From the NCBI GenBank assembly GCA_013697825.1, contig JACCWD010000115.1, positions 1 through 64,000 on the forward strand: a stretch of DNA of 64,000 nt. Reading direction: 5' to 3'. Of the stretch, positions 8,350 to 16,638 are shown in pieces. Each line of letters opens with the position of its first letter. The first letter of the stretch is position 1. The notes beneath the pieces were generated by a model, which saw only the letters and a list, made by a program, of their open reading frames with translations, made no database searches and had not been told where the DNA came from. Source of the stretch: Rubrobacter sp. Its GTDB lineage: Bacteria > Actinomycetota > Rubrobacteria > Rubrobacterales > Rubrobacteraceae. Made by a program: the position numbers and the translations under genes.

Positions 8350-10680
8350 GTGTTCGAGCTTCTCGTCATCGCCATCGTGGCACTTCCGCTTCTCGCGGCG
8401 ACCTCGAACGGTCTCAATTTGATGCTCGGAGAGAGGTATTCGTACCGCGTCGTGCATCGGCTCGCGAGGGGGGCGATACTTCTTTCTTTCCTCGGGGCGG
8501 TGGGGGTTTTCGCCACCGTGCTTTTCGACCCGGCGCCTCGGGAGATCGTCGTATATCGGTGGATGACGAGCGGCGACCTCGGAGTGGACATCGCGTTCCT
8601 CATCGACTCGCTCTCCTCGGTGATGATGCTCGTGACGACGGGCATCGGGTTCCTCGTGGCGGTGTTCTCGGTGAACTATATGCACAACGAGCGGGGCTTC
8701 TCGCGCTTCTTCACGGTCGTGCCGCTCTTCGTGTTCGCGATGCTCGTTTTGGTGATGGCGAATAATTACGTGCTTCTCTTCCTCGGGTGGGAGAGCGTGG
8801 GCGTGTGTTCGTATTTGCTCATAAGTTTTTACTATGAGCGGCCCGCCTCCGCGAAGGCCGGGACGAAGGCTTTCGTGATGAACCGCATCGGCGACGCGGG
8901 GTTTTTGATCGGCATATTTTTAATCGTCGCGACTTTCCAAACCACCGACTATACGGGCGTTTTCGGGCAAGTCGAGTCGGCGGGAACCGGGGTTCTCACG
9001 GCCATCGGGTTGTGTCTCCTCGTCGGGGCGGTGGGGAAGTCGGCGCAGTTGCCGCTCACGACGTGGCTGGCGAAGGCGATGGAGGGGCCGACTCCCTCGA
9101 GCGCGCTCATCCACGCGGCGACGATGGTGACGGCGGGAGTGTACATGATCGCCCGCAGCCACCCGATCTTCGACCTCGCACCGAACGCGCTCCTCGCGGT
9201 CGCCATCGTCGGAGCGGCGACCGCATTGTTCGGAGCCGTCGTCGGCCTCGTCCAAACGGACATAAAGAGCGTCCTCGCGTATTCGACGACCTCGCAGCTC
9301 GGGCTTATGTTCCTCGCGTGCGGCCTCGGGGCGTACCCGGTGGCGATCTTCCACCTCGTGGCGCATGCTTTTTTCAAAACGCTCCTTTTCCTCACGGCGC
9401 CTTCCATACTTCATCACCTTCACGGCGGGGCGGACCCTCGGAAGGTGGGGCGGATGAGCGCGGGGGTTCCGGTGGCGTATCAATTGCTTTTGGTGGCGGC
9501 GGTCGGTTTGCTCGCGTTCCCGTTCCTCTCGGTGTGGTGGCAAGGGGATGTCCTCGGGACATCGTTCTCCGGCGGGCTTTTCATCCTCCTCGCGGTGGGG
9601 GCGGTCGCGGCTTTCGCGGCGGCTTTCGCGGCGGGGCGGATGGTTTATGTCGCCTTTTTCGAGGATTCGCACGGGGAGGGTTCGGGGAGTCCGTGGGCGA
9701 AGGTGGCCGTGCCGCTCGTGGTTTTGGCGGCGCTCGGTGGGGTCGGGGTGGCCGTCGGAATATTGCCGGGCGGGCTTCGCGGCACGTGGTTCGAGGCTTT
9801 CCTCGCGCCAGTCATCTCGGCGCAGCCGGGGATTCCGGAGGGGAGCGCGGTTCTCGTGGTGGCGCTTTTGCTTCTCATGGCGATGCTCCTCGGTGTCGGG
9901 TGGTTCGCTTCTTTGTATCTTGACCGGTTTCGACCGGAGAGGCCGGGGCTTTTGTTTTTCAGGACGCGGGCGGTTTACAACCTCGCATTGAATCGCTTTT
10001 GGCTCGACGAGTTTTATGATGCGGTGTTCGTGCGGACGAGCAAACGCCTCGGGCATGTTTTTGCGAGGGTGGATGCGGAGATCATTGACCGTGCGACGGG
10101 GGTTCCGGAGCCGGCCCGGAGGCTCCATGTGGCGCGCGAGACGTGGGAGGAGAGGCGCCTCATGAGCGACGCGGCGGAGCCGACTTCGACATGGGAGGAG
10201 GAAGAGGAGATGGAGGGGAGGTCGGCCCCATCTCCGGGCGTCCTCGGGTGGCTCACGAGGGTTGGCGGCGAATCTTCGACGTGGGTGGAACGCGAGGGGG
10301 TCGGGCGGGCGCCCGGCATCCTCGGCGCGGTGGCGAGGGTGGGAGGGGATGCGTCGGACTTCGTGGAGAGGGGCATCCGGCGGGCGCCGGGCGTTCTCGG
10401 GTGGCTCGCGGGTATGAGCGGGAGCATTTCGACGTTCATCGAGAGGGGAATTGACCGCGCGCCGAACCTCCTCGATAAATTGACGGAGGCCATCGTCGCG
10501 GTTTCGGCGTGGGTCGAGAAAGTTACGTTCACCGGGGTTCATGTGGGGATGCCGGGGGCGAGCGGGGGTATCGGGCGCATGCTCACGCGGACCGAGGAAG
10601 TCATCGGGCGTCCGGTGGTGATCGGGAGCATCGTGATGGTTTCACTCGCCGCCGTGCTCATGGTGGCGATATGGCTTTGA
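8350..10680 (+). CDS. NuoL/MrpA-like antiporter subunit with repetitive C-terminal arm
   Basis: A 776-residue membrane protein starting with GTG one base after the dabA stop, with GGAAGGGGG upstream. The NuoL core spans residues 1 to about 530 and shows FLGWESVGVCSYLLISFYYE, GKSAQLPLTTWLAKAMEGPT, SSALIHAATMVTAGVYMIAR and AHAFFKTLLFL. After residue 590 comes an acidic linker, then four consecutive units of about 25 residues (628-653, 654-678, 679-703, 704-728). The first three are of the type RAPGVLGWLAGMSG...STFIERGI. A last membrane helix follows (about 752-775). NuoL and MrpA carry a long lateral helix in this region; the tandem amphipathic units here are unusual. Tight coupling to dabA argues for membership of the same complex. 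Its stop overlaps the next start. Confidence 0.9.
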   Translation: MFELLVIAIVALPLLAATSNGLNLMLGERYSYRVVHRLARGAILLSFLGAVGVFATVLFDPAPREIVVYRWMTSGDLGVDIAFLIDSLSSVMMLVTTGIGFLVAVFSVNYMHNERGFSRFFTVVPLFVFAMLVLVMANNYVLLFLGWESVGVCSYLLISFYYERPASAKAGTKAFVMNRIGDAGFLIGIFLIVATFQTTDYTGVFGQVESAGTGVLTAIGLCLLVGAVGKSAQLPLTTWLAKAMEGPTPSSALIHAATMVTAGVYMIARSHPIFDLAPNALLAVAIVGAATALFGAVVGLVQTDIKSVLAYSTTSQLGLMFLACGLGAYPVAIFHLVAHAFFKTLLFLTAPSILHHLHGGADPRKVGRMSAGVPVAYQLLLVAAVGLLAFPFLSVWWQGDVLGTSFSGGLFILLAVGAVAAFAAAFAAGRMVYVAFFEDSHGEGSGSPWAKVAVPLVVLAALGGVGVAVGILPGGLRGTWFEAFLAPVISAQPGIPEGSAVLVVALLLLMAMLLGVGWFASLYLDRFRPERPGLLFFRTRAVYNLALNRFWLDEFYDAVFVRTSKRLGHVFARVDAEIIDRATGVPEPARRLHVARETWEERRLMSDAAEPTSTWEEEEEMEGRSAPSPGVLGWLTRVGGESSTWVEREGVGRAPGILGAVARVGGDASDFVERGIRRAPGVLGWLAGMSGSISTFIERGIDRAPNLLDKLTEAIVAVSAWVEKVTFTGVHVGMPGASGGIGRMLTRTEEVIGRPVVIGSIVMVSLAAVLMVAIWL
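10231..10533 (+). repeat. Four in-frame ~25-residue repeats inside the NuoL-like gene
   Basis: Units encode S/APGVLGWL, then a Gly/Ser-rich step, then a [ST]-[WF]-[VI]-E-[RK] helix end, repeated at residues 628, 654, 679 and 704. The fourth copy is the most diverged. The period is 25-26 codons. The units look like short amphipathic helices. Confidence 0.75.
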
Positions 10681-12380
10681 ACGAAATAACCGCCATCGAG
10701 CAAGTCGGGTTCCCGATCCTCACCATTCTCATCTTCCTCCCCGTCGCCCTCCTCGTCGCGCTCGTCTTCATCCGCGACGAAAGGCTCGCGTACCGCGTGG
10801 GCCTCGGCGGGGCGACCGTGGAACTCGCGCTCGCGTTCTTCCTCGCGTACGCCTTTCGCACCGGGACTTCGGACATGCAATTCGTGGAGAGCCTCGGTTC
10901 GATACCGGGCATCGGGGTCGGGTACCACCTCGGCGTGGACGGGGTGAGCGTGCTTTTCGTTCCCGTGACGGCGCTTCTCACGGCGCTCGTTATTTTGTAC
11001 GCGGAGTATTCGGTCCGCTCGGATGCGCGGCATTATTTGATCGCGACGCTCGGCCTCGAAGCGACGATGATGGGGGCTTTCCTTTCGCTCGACCTTCTTA
11101 TGTTTTGGGCGTTCTTCGTGCTCGAACTCATCCCGGCGTACTTCCTCATCACGCGGTGGGGGACGGGGGAGAGACGGCGGGAGGCGGCTCTTTCGTACAT
11201 ACACTTCATGCTTACGGGGTCGGCGCTCATGCTCGTCGGGTTCGTGCTCCTCGCCGTCAATGCGAGCTTCGCCGGAGGGGGCGGCCTCACCTTCGACTTC
11301 ATGGAGCTTCTCGGGGTTTCGGTTCCGGCGAGCATGCAAACTATTATTTTCTTCTTTTTGTTTATCGGGTTCGCTGTGAAGGCGCCCATTTTCCCTCTCC
11401 ACACGTGGATGCCGAAGGTTCTCGAAGAAGGGCCGATCGTGGGTATGAGCGTGTTCCTCGTCGGCATAAAGCTCGGGACGTATGGGATGCTTCGGTTCAT
11501 GATCCCGTTATTGCCGGAGGCTTCGGTGCGGTGGTTGTGGGTGATGGCGATACTCGGGGCGGTGAGCATCGTGTACGGGGCGATGATCGCGTTAATTCAG
11601 ACGAACCTTCGACGGCTTTTGGCGTTCGCGAGCGTGAGCCACATGGGGGTCGTTTTATTGAGCATGTTCACTTTGAATATATACGGCCTCGAAGGCGGGC
11701 TTTTGCAAATGATCAACTTCGGCATCGCCGGGGCGGGCCTCTTCTTCGTCGCGGGCTTCATAAGCTCCCGCATCGGCCCCCCCGATCTTTCGAGCCTCGG
11801 AGGAGTCGCCTCGACCGCGCCGTGGCTCACGGTGGCGTTCCTCGTCATTGCACTTGCCACCATCGGGCTTCCGGGGACGAATGGTTTCAACGGCGAGCAT
11901 CTCGTCCTCATCGGGGCGTTCGAGGTGCATTGGCTCCTCGCGCTCGCCGCCGGGACGGGCATCGTCCTCACGGCGGCGTATTTCCTGTGGTTCTTCCAGC
12001 GAGGCTTCCTCGGCGAAGTGAACGAAAGAACCGCCTCAAAGATGAAAGATCTCCGTTCGAGGGAGATGATCATCGCCCTCGTCCTCGGAGCGATGATTTT
12101 CTGGATCGGGCTGGCGACGACCCCGTTCGTGCAAAGAATGCGACCGTCATTGGAGGCGCTCGAAGCGAGGTCGCTTCGCTCCGGGGAGTCGGGAGCCGCG
12201 TCGCTGCGCGACGCTTCGGGAGTCGGGAGTCGGGAAATACATGGTGGCGAAGCCTTCGCCGAGATCGCCGCCGTCCGTGTCCATCGAGAGTTCGTCGAGC
12301 GGGGGGGCGGAAGTGAACGGGCGGAGAAAGTCGAGACCATCCCGACTCCCGGTATTTCCGACTGGAAGGAGCGACCATGA
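10671..12380 (+). CDS. NuoM-like proton-antiporter subunit 2, with repeat-derived C-terminus
   Basis: The product is a 569-residue membrane protein of the Proton_antipo_M family. ATG 10671 overlaps the previous stop by 10 bases; translation begins MALNEITAIEQVGFPILTIL. It keeps the TM5 Glu (FFVLELIPAYFLITRWG) and the TM7 Lys (AVKAPIFPLHTWMPKV), but the usual DAHTEAPTAG motif after the TM7 loop is replaced by LEEGPIVGMSV. It is a close paralogue of the next gene. Residues after about 500 are unlike any antiporter: SLRSGESGAASLRDASGVGS and what follows come from the dispersed repeat at 12176-12361, so the tail was probably acquired by element insertion. The ATGA overlap with the next gene indicates translational coupling. 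Confidence 0.88.
   Translation: MALNEITAIEQVGFPILTILIFLPVALLVALVFIRDERLAYRVGLGGATVELALAFFLAYAFRTGTSDMQFVESLGSIPGIGVGYHLGVDGVSVLFVPVTALLTALVILYAEYSVRSDARHYLIATLGLEATMMGAFLSLDLLMFWAFFVLELIPAYFLITRWGTGERRREAALSYIHFMLTGSALMLVGFVLLAVNASFAGGGGLTFDFMELLGVSVPASMQTIIFFFLFIGFAVKAPIFPLHTWMPKVLEEGPIVGMSVFLVGIKLGTYGMLRFMIPLLPEASVRWLWVMAILGAVSIVYGAMIALIQTNLRRLLAFASVSHMGVVLLSMFTLNIYGLEGGLLQMINFGIAGAGLFFVAGFISSRIGPPDLSSLGGVASTAPWLTVAFLVIALATIGLPGTNGFNGEHLVLIGAFEVHWLLALAAGTGIVLTAAYFLWFFQRGFLGEVNERTASKMKDLRSREMIIALVLGAMIFWIGLATTPFVQRMRPSLEALEARSLRSGESGAASLRDASGVGSREIHGGEAFAEIAAVRVHREFVERGGGSERAEKVETIPTPGISDWKERP
12176..12361. repeat. Dispersed GGGAGTCGGGA element, copy A (inside coding sequence)
   Basis: The copy begins with GGGGAGTCGGGAGCCG, then GCTTCGGGAGTCGGGAG, and ends with CATCCCGACTCCCGG, so the ends are inverted repeats. 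The interior (TCGAGAGTTCGTCGAGCGGG, then GGAGAAAGTCGAGACC) matches copies at 16.6, 23.0, 25.9, 42.7, 52.8 and 55.8 kb. Here it is read in frame as the last roughly 65 residues of the upstream membrane protein. Confidence 0.8.
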
Positions 12381-13927
12381 CCCTCGAAGTGATGCCCGCC
12401 ACCGGGCAAATCGGGTTCCCGATTTTGTCTCTCATTATTTTCCTCCCGCTTCTTTGCGCGGTCGCGCTCGCTTTTATAAAGGATGACGGGATTGCCCGGA
12501 AGGTCGCCCTCGGGGGGGCGGTTCTCGTTTTCGCGCTTTCGATGGTGATGGCTTTCTTTTTCGTTCCGGGGTCTTCGGCGATTCAGTTTGCGGAGCGGGC
12601 GGAGTGGATGCCGGAACTCGGGGTGGGGTACTTCGTGGGGGTGGATGGGATAAGCGTCCTCTTTATTCCTTTGACGGCGTTTTTGACGGTGCTCGTGATG
12701 CTTCTTTCGTGGGGGAGCGTGAGATATTTTTCGAGGGCGTATCTCATTGCGATTCTCGGTTTGGAGACGGCGACGCTCGGGGTGTTCGCTTCTCTCGACC
12801 TTTTGCTTTTCTTTGTGTTTTGGGAGCTTATGCTCGTGCCGAGTTATTTCCTTATAAAGGTGTGGGGGATCGGGCCTCAAAGACAGTACGCCGGGACGAA
12901 GTATGTGATGTATATGCTCGTCGGCTCGGCGCCGCTCCTCGTGGCGATCGTGGTTCTCGGGGTGAACCATTTGAATGCGACGGGGGAGTTTTCATTCGCT
13001 TTCGTGGAGCTTATGGCGACTCCGGCCTCGCTCGGAGTTCAAACTTTGGTTTTCTTCCTCATGGCTTTCGCGTTCGCGGTAAAGGGGCCGCTTTTCCCGT
13101 TCCATACGTGGCTCGCATCGGTGTTCTCGGAGGGGCCGGTGGGGATGAGTATTTTCCTCGTCGGTTTGAAGATGGGAATCTTCGGGTTCATTCGGTTCGC
13201 CATTCCGCTCGCTCCCGAGGCGGCGGGTGAGTGGTTTTGGATCGTGGCGGTACTCGGGGTGGTGGCGATCATATATGGAGCTTTGATCGCACTCGTCCAG
13301 CCGAACCTCCGGCGCGTTTTGGCGTTTGCGAGCGTGAGCCACGTGGGACTCGCGACGCTCGGGATGTTCACTTTGAGCACGCAAGGTTTTCAAGGCGGCC
13401 TCCTCATGCTCGTGAATATGGCGATCGCGAGCGCGGGCCTCTTCTTCCTCGCGGGCTTTTTATATGCACGGGTCGGGTCGTGGGAAATTTCGTCGTTCGG
13501 GGGGGTGGCCCGGCATATGCCTCTCCTCGCGACGTTCTTCTTCATCATCGGCTTGGCGAGCATCGGGACGCCGGGGACGAGCGGGTTCCCGGCGGAGTTC
13601 CTTATTTTCCTCGCCGCGTTCCGGGTTCATTGGGCGCTCGCGGTCGTCGGGGTGGTCGGGATCATCTTGAGCGCGGGGTATTTCTTCCTTTATTACGAGC
13701 GTGCCTTCTTCGGCCCGGCGACCCGCGAGGCGGTGCGGACGGCACGCGACCTCCGGCCACGAGAGGTCATGATCTCCGTGGCGCTCGTCGCCGTGATATT
13801 TTGGATCGGGCTATATCCGGCTCCGCTCCTCGAAATGACGGGCGGCTCGACGGACGCCCTCGCGGAGAGGATTTCGGGCGGGCCGATGGCCGGAGCCGGG
13901 GTGGAGAATGTGGCGGCGCGTGAATGA
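12377..13927 (+). CDS. NuoM-like proton-antiporter subunit 3
   Basis: This 516-residue membrane protein starts with an ATG overlapping the previous TGA (ATGA), with GGAAGGAG upstream. The N-terminus GQIGFPILSLIIFLPLLCAV and the order of motifs show it arose by tandem duplication with the previous gene. TM5 Glu (FFVFWELMLVPSYFLIKVWG) and TM7 Lys (AVKGPLFPFHTWLASVF) are present; the loop after TM7 reads SEGPVGMSIFLVGLKMG, which lacks the HTEAPT motif of respiratory NuoM. Since no quinone-module or NADH-module genes are nearby, it probably serves as an extra proton or sodium channel in the carbon-uptake assembly. Substrate ion cannot be told. Confidence 0.88.
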   Translation: MTLEVMPATGQIGFPILSLIIFLPLLCAVALAFIKDDGIARKVALGGAVLVFALSMVMAFFFVPGSSAIQFAERAEWMPELGVGYFVGVDGISVLFIPLTAFLTVLVMLLSWGSVRYFSRAYLIAILGLETATLGVFASLDLLLFFVFWELMLVPSYFLIKVWGIGPQRQYAGTKYVMYMLVGSAPLLVAIVVLGVNHLNATGEFSFAFVELMATPASLGVQTLVFFLMAFAFAVKGPLFPFHTWLASVFSEGPVGMSIFLVGLKMGIFGFIRFAIPLAPEAAGEWFWIVAVLGVVAIIYGALIALVQPNLRRVLAFASVSHVGLATLGMFTLSTQGFQGGLLMLVNMAIASAGLFFLAGFLYARVGSWEISSFGGVARHMPLLATFFFIIGLASIGTPGTSGFPAEFLIFLAAFRVHWALAVVGVVGIILSAGYFFLYYERAFFGPATREAVRTARDLRPREVMISVALVAVIFWIGLYPAPLLEMTGGSTDALAERISGGPMAGAGVENVAARE

Positions 13928-13940
13928 AGGAGGGATAAAA

Positions 13941-14126
13941 ATGCCTCGAAGGTATGTTCGGATGGTGGTTCGCTCGACGGGGTCGATGTTTTCCGGGAGT
14001 GTGGGATGGGCGAAGCTCCTCCGGGGGCGCGGGCATATCCCGCAACGCGACCGGGCTTCGCATGCGGGTTGGAAGTCCGCGTTCCCAGCGAAGGTGTTCT
14101 TCCGACTTCGGTTTGGAGAGGGTTAA
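13941..14126 (+). CDS. Small basic ORF with strong RBS, possibly not a real gene
   Basis: A 61-codon frame begins MPRRYVRMVVRSTGSMF and ends with TAA directly abutting the next ATG. It has the near-perfect ribosome site GAAGGAGGGATAAAA. No family is recognised and the composition is Arg-rich and low in complexity. One reading is that the strong ribosome site once served the following antiporter gene and about 185 bases of repeat-like DNA were inserted between them. The other is a real small basic peptide translated in coupling with its neighbours. Evidence is weak either way. Confidence 0.3.
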   Translation: MPRRYVRMVVRSTGSMFSGSVGWAKLLRGRGHIPQRDRASHAGWKSAFPAKVFFRLRFGEG

Positions 14127-15602
14127 ATGGAGGTCTTCTCGATTTTGCCCTTCCTCGCGATGGCCGTCGCGCTCGCGGGGGTGGCGGGGATTTATGCGAC
14201 GCGGAATACGCCGAACATTCGCGAGGGGTGTTCGCTCGGGGCTTCGATCCTCCAGTTTTTGATCGTGTGCGCGATGGTGCCGTCGATTCTCGCGGGGAAT
14301 ACTCTCCATTTCACGCTCTTCCCGTTTTTGCCGCAAGTTTCGATCTCGTTCCGGGTGGACGCGCTCGGGGTTCTCCTCGCGCTCACGGCATCGTTTTTGT
14401 GGATACTCGCGGTGGTGTACTCCATCGGGTATATGCGGAGCCTCGGGGAACGCGCGCAAACACGTTTCTATGCGTGCTTCGCCGTCACGCTCGCCGTGAC
14501 GATGGGCATAGCATTCTCCGAGAACCTCATCACGCTTTATATTTTCTATGAACTCCTCACGTTCGTGACGTATCCGCTCGTGATCCACGAAGGCACGGAG
14601 GAGGCGAAGGCGGCGGGGCGGAGGTATCTTCTTTACCACCTCGGGGCTTCGATCGTGTTCATGCTTCCGGCGATATTCCTCATATATGTCGTCTCCGGGA
14701 CGTTCGATTTCCAGCCGGGAGGGGTTTTCCCGGAGGGGGCGGGGGGCGCGCTTCTCGTCGTCGTTTATCTCATGTTTCTCTTCGGGTCGGCGAAGGCAGC
14801 GATCATGCCGTTTCACGGGTGGCTTCCGAGCGCGATGGTCGCGCCCGTTCCGGTGAGCGCGTTGCTTCATGCGGTGGCGGTCGTGAACGTGGGGGTGTTT
14901 TGTATATTGCGTCTCATCCTCGACGTTTATGGGCCGGGGCTTATGGGGGATTTGAATCTCGGGTTCACCACGGCGGTCATTGCTTCGGTTACGATTTTGC
15001 TCGCTTCTTTTTATACGTTCATGCTCGACAATATAAAGGCGATACTCGCTTTCTCGACCATCAGCCAGCTTTCGTACATGGTTCTCGGGGTGGCGCTTTT
15101 GAGTTCTTCGAGCATGACGGGGGGGATCATCCACATAATGAACCACGCCTTCGGAAAGATCACGCTCTTCTTTTGCGCGGGTTCGATATACATCGCGGCG
15201 CGCACGCTCAAAGTTTCGGAGATGGGGGGGATCGGGCGTCTCATGCCGTGGACGGCGGGGGCGTTCGCCATCGGGGTTTTGAGCATCGTCGGCATTCCTC
15301 CGACGGCGGGGTTCATAAGCAAATGGTATTTGTTCCTCGGGACGATTCAGGCGGGGCAGATCGCGTTCTTCTTCGTTTTCCTCATAAGCACGTTGCTTGC
15401 GGCGGCGTACTATTTGAAGATATTCCGCATGATCTTCCTCGGGAGTCGGGGGGAGAGCGAAGAGAACGAAGCCGAGAAGCCGACCATAAAAGAGTCCTCG
15501 AACTTCATAATCGTGCCGTTGGCGATAAGCGCGGCGATCTCGATAATCCTCGGCATATACCCGAACTTCCTTCTCGAACTCGCTCGGCTGGCGGTTCCGT
15601 AA
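14127..15602 (+). CDS. MrpD/NuoN-like antiporter subunit 4 (last antiporter gene of the cluster)
   Basis: A 491-residue membrane protein. Sequence style is closer to MrpD and stand-alone cation/proton antiporter subunits than to NuoM: VDALGVLLALTASFLWILAV, FYELLTFVTYPLVIHEGTEE, LFGSAKAAIMPFHGWLPSAM, VPVSALLHAVAVVNVGVFC and NIKAILAFSTISQLSYMVLG. The TM5 Glu and TM7 Lys are present. About 14 membrane segments are expected. The start ATG 14127 touches the stop of the small upstream frame; GGAGAGGG lies upstream. It closes the + strand run and is followed by a hairpin at 15631. In Mrp complexes, six other small subunits accompany MrpD and none is present, so membership of the DabA cluster is the better explanation. 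Confidence 0.88.
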   Translation: MEVFSILPFLAMAVALAGVAGIYATRNTPNIREGCSLGASILQFLIVCAMVPSILAGNTLHFTLFPFLPQVSISFRVDALGVLLALTASFLWILAVVYSIGYMRSLGERAQTRFYACFAVTLAVTMGIAFSENLITLYIFYELLTFVTYPLVIHEGTEEAKAAGRRYLLYHLGASIVFMLPAIFLIYVVSGTFDFQPGGVFPEGAGGALLVVVYLMFLFGSAKAAIMPFHGWLPSAMVAPVPVSALLHAVAVVNVGVFCILRLILDVYGPGLMGDLNLGFTTAVIASVTILLASFYTFMLDNIKAILAFSTISQLSYMVLGVALLSSSSMTGGIIHIMNHAFGKITLFFCAGSIYIAARTLKVSEMGGIGRLMPWTAGAFAIGVLSIVGIPPTAGFISKWYLFLGTIQAGQIAFFFVFLISTLLAAAYYLKIFRMIFLGSRGESEENEAEKPTIKESSNFIIVPLAISAAISIILGIYPNFLLELARLAVP

Positions 15603-15630
15603 CGGTGAAAGGAAATCGAGGCAAGCGAAA

Positions 15631-15656
15631 GGGCGGAGAGAAAACCCTCCGCCCCC
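15631..15656. terminator. Hairpin between convergent genes
   Basis: GGGCGGAG (15631-15638) pairs with CTCCGCCC (15647-15654) over an 8-base loop. An A-run follows on + and TTTC follows on -, so it could end transcription of both the antiporter operon and the SDR gene. The U-tracts are short. Confidence 0.5.
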
Positions 15657-15657
15657 A

Positions 15658-15699
15658 AAAAGCTGACAAGCTGACTGGCTGAAATGCTGATCAGCTTTT
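15658..15699. repeat. Inverted repeat overlapping SDR stop codon (AAAAGCTGA family)
   Basis: AAAAGCTGA (15658-15666) and TCAGCTTTT (15691-15699) are inverted arms around AGCTGACTGGCTGAAATGCT-like sequence. The stop codon of the minus-strand gene (15698-15700) lies in the right arm. The same word family (GCTGACTGGCTGA) recurs at 51691-51778. Confidence 0.65.
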
Positions 15700-16468
15700 A
15701 GATCACCGAACTCGAAGGCCCGCCCGCCACATAAATCGTCTCCCCGCTTATGTACGATGCTTCATCGGAGACGAGGAAGGAGACGACGTTCGATATGTCG
15801 TCCACGCGACCGAATCTCTTCAGCGGGATGTTTTTGGCGAAGCGGTCTTTCATTTCTTCCATGCTCATTCCGGCTCGTTCGGCGGCTTCTTTCGTCATTT
15901 CGGTCTCGACCCATCCGGGGGCGACGGCGTTGACGTTTATGTTGAAACGACCGAGTTCGATGGCGAGGGTGCGGGCGAGGGATTGGAGCGCGCCCTTCGC
16001 CGCCGAATAGTTCGCCTGTCCGCGGTTGCCGAGCGCGACGATGGAACTCGTCATGACGATCTTGCCGTATTCCTGCTCGACCATGTATTTCTGGACGGCC
16101 TTCGAACAGAGGAAGCTCCCCTTGAGATGCACGTCGAGAACCTTGTCCCAATCCTCCTCGCTCATCTTGAACGAGAGGTTGTCGCGCAGAAGCCCGGCAT
16201 TGTTCACGAGGATGTCGATCCGTCCGAAACGGTTCGCCACCTCCTCGAAAGCGGCCTCGACTTGCTGCCCGCTCGACACGTCGCAAGCGACAGCGAGCGC
16301 CTCGGCCCCCGTGGCTTCGATCGCCTCGACCGTCTCCTGGCATGACTCCGCCGAGAGGTCGAGAACCGCCACGTTTGCGCCGTCCTGCGCCAGCCGGATA
16401 GCCTCCGCCGCCCCGATCCCACGCGCCGCTCCGGTTACAACCGCGATGCGTCCACTTAGCCGTCCCAT
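15698..16468 (-). CDS. SDR-family 3-oxoacyl reductase (FabG/PhaB-like)
   Basis: A 256-residue classical short-chain dehydrogenase/reductase. The Rossmann glycine motif TGAARGIG is at residues 12-19, NNAG near 90, and the catalytic Ser and YxxxK are in MTSSIVALGNRGQANYSAAK (Ser about 142, Tyr 155, Lys 159). The C-terminus YISGETIYVAGGPSSSVI is a little longer than usual. Length and motifs fit FabG or acetoacetyl-CoA reductase, but residue-level substrate specificity cannot be read. It lies next to a PhaB-like reductase in the PHA locus, so a role with 3-oxoacyl-CoA or 3-oxoacyl-ACP intermediates is inferred. A good promoter lies at 16540-16568. Confidence 0.88.
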   Translation of the reverse strand: MGRLSGRIAVVTGAARGIGAAEAIRLAQDGANVAVLDLSAESCQETVEAIEATGAEALAVACDVSSGQQVEAAFEEVANRFGRIDILVNNAGLLRDNLSFKMSEEDWDKVLDVHLKGSFLCSKAVQKYMVEQEYGKIVMTSSIVALGNRGQANYSAAKGALQSLARTLAIELGRFNINVNAVAPGWVETEMTKEAAERAGMSMEEMKDRFAKNIPLKRFGRVDDISNVVSFLVSDEASYISGETIYVAGGPSSSVI

Positions 16469-16539
16469 GTTTGCATCCTCTCAATCTACTCGACAACCGT
16501 GCTTTGCTTAAACCATGACGCTTTGTTGCAATGCCATTA

Positions 16540-16568
16540 ATTGTATACGGATAGAATGTATGTGTCAG
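16540..16568 (-). promoter_or_regulatory. Promoter of the SDR gene
   Basis: On the minus strand CTGACA (-35; 16563-16568) and TACAAT (-10; 16540-16545) are separated by exactly 17 bases, a near-consensus vegetative promoter about 70 bases upstream of the SDR start. Confidence 0.6.
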
Positions 16569-16638
16569 ACGCAACTAGAAGATGGGCCGAAATATGCAAC
16601 GGAATGGGGCCGGTGTTTACTCCCTCGGGCCATAAGTA

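Noticed and set aside
2984-15602. Complex I (nuo) or Mrp antiporter operon
   Set aside because: None of NuoA-K, NuoE-G or the small Mrp subunits is present, while DabA and SulP are; the carbon-pump reading is better.
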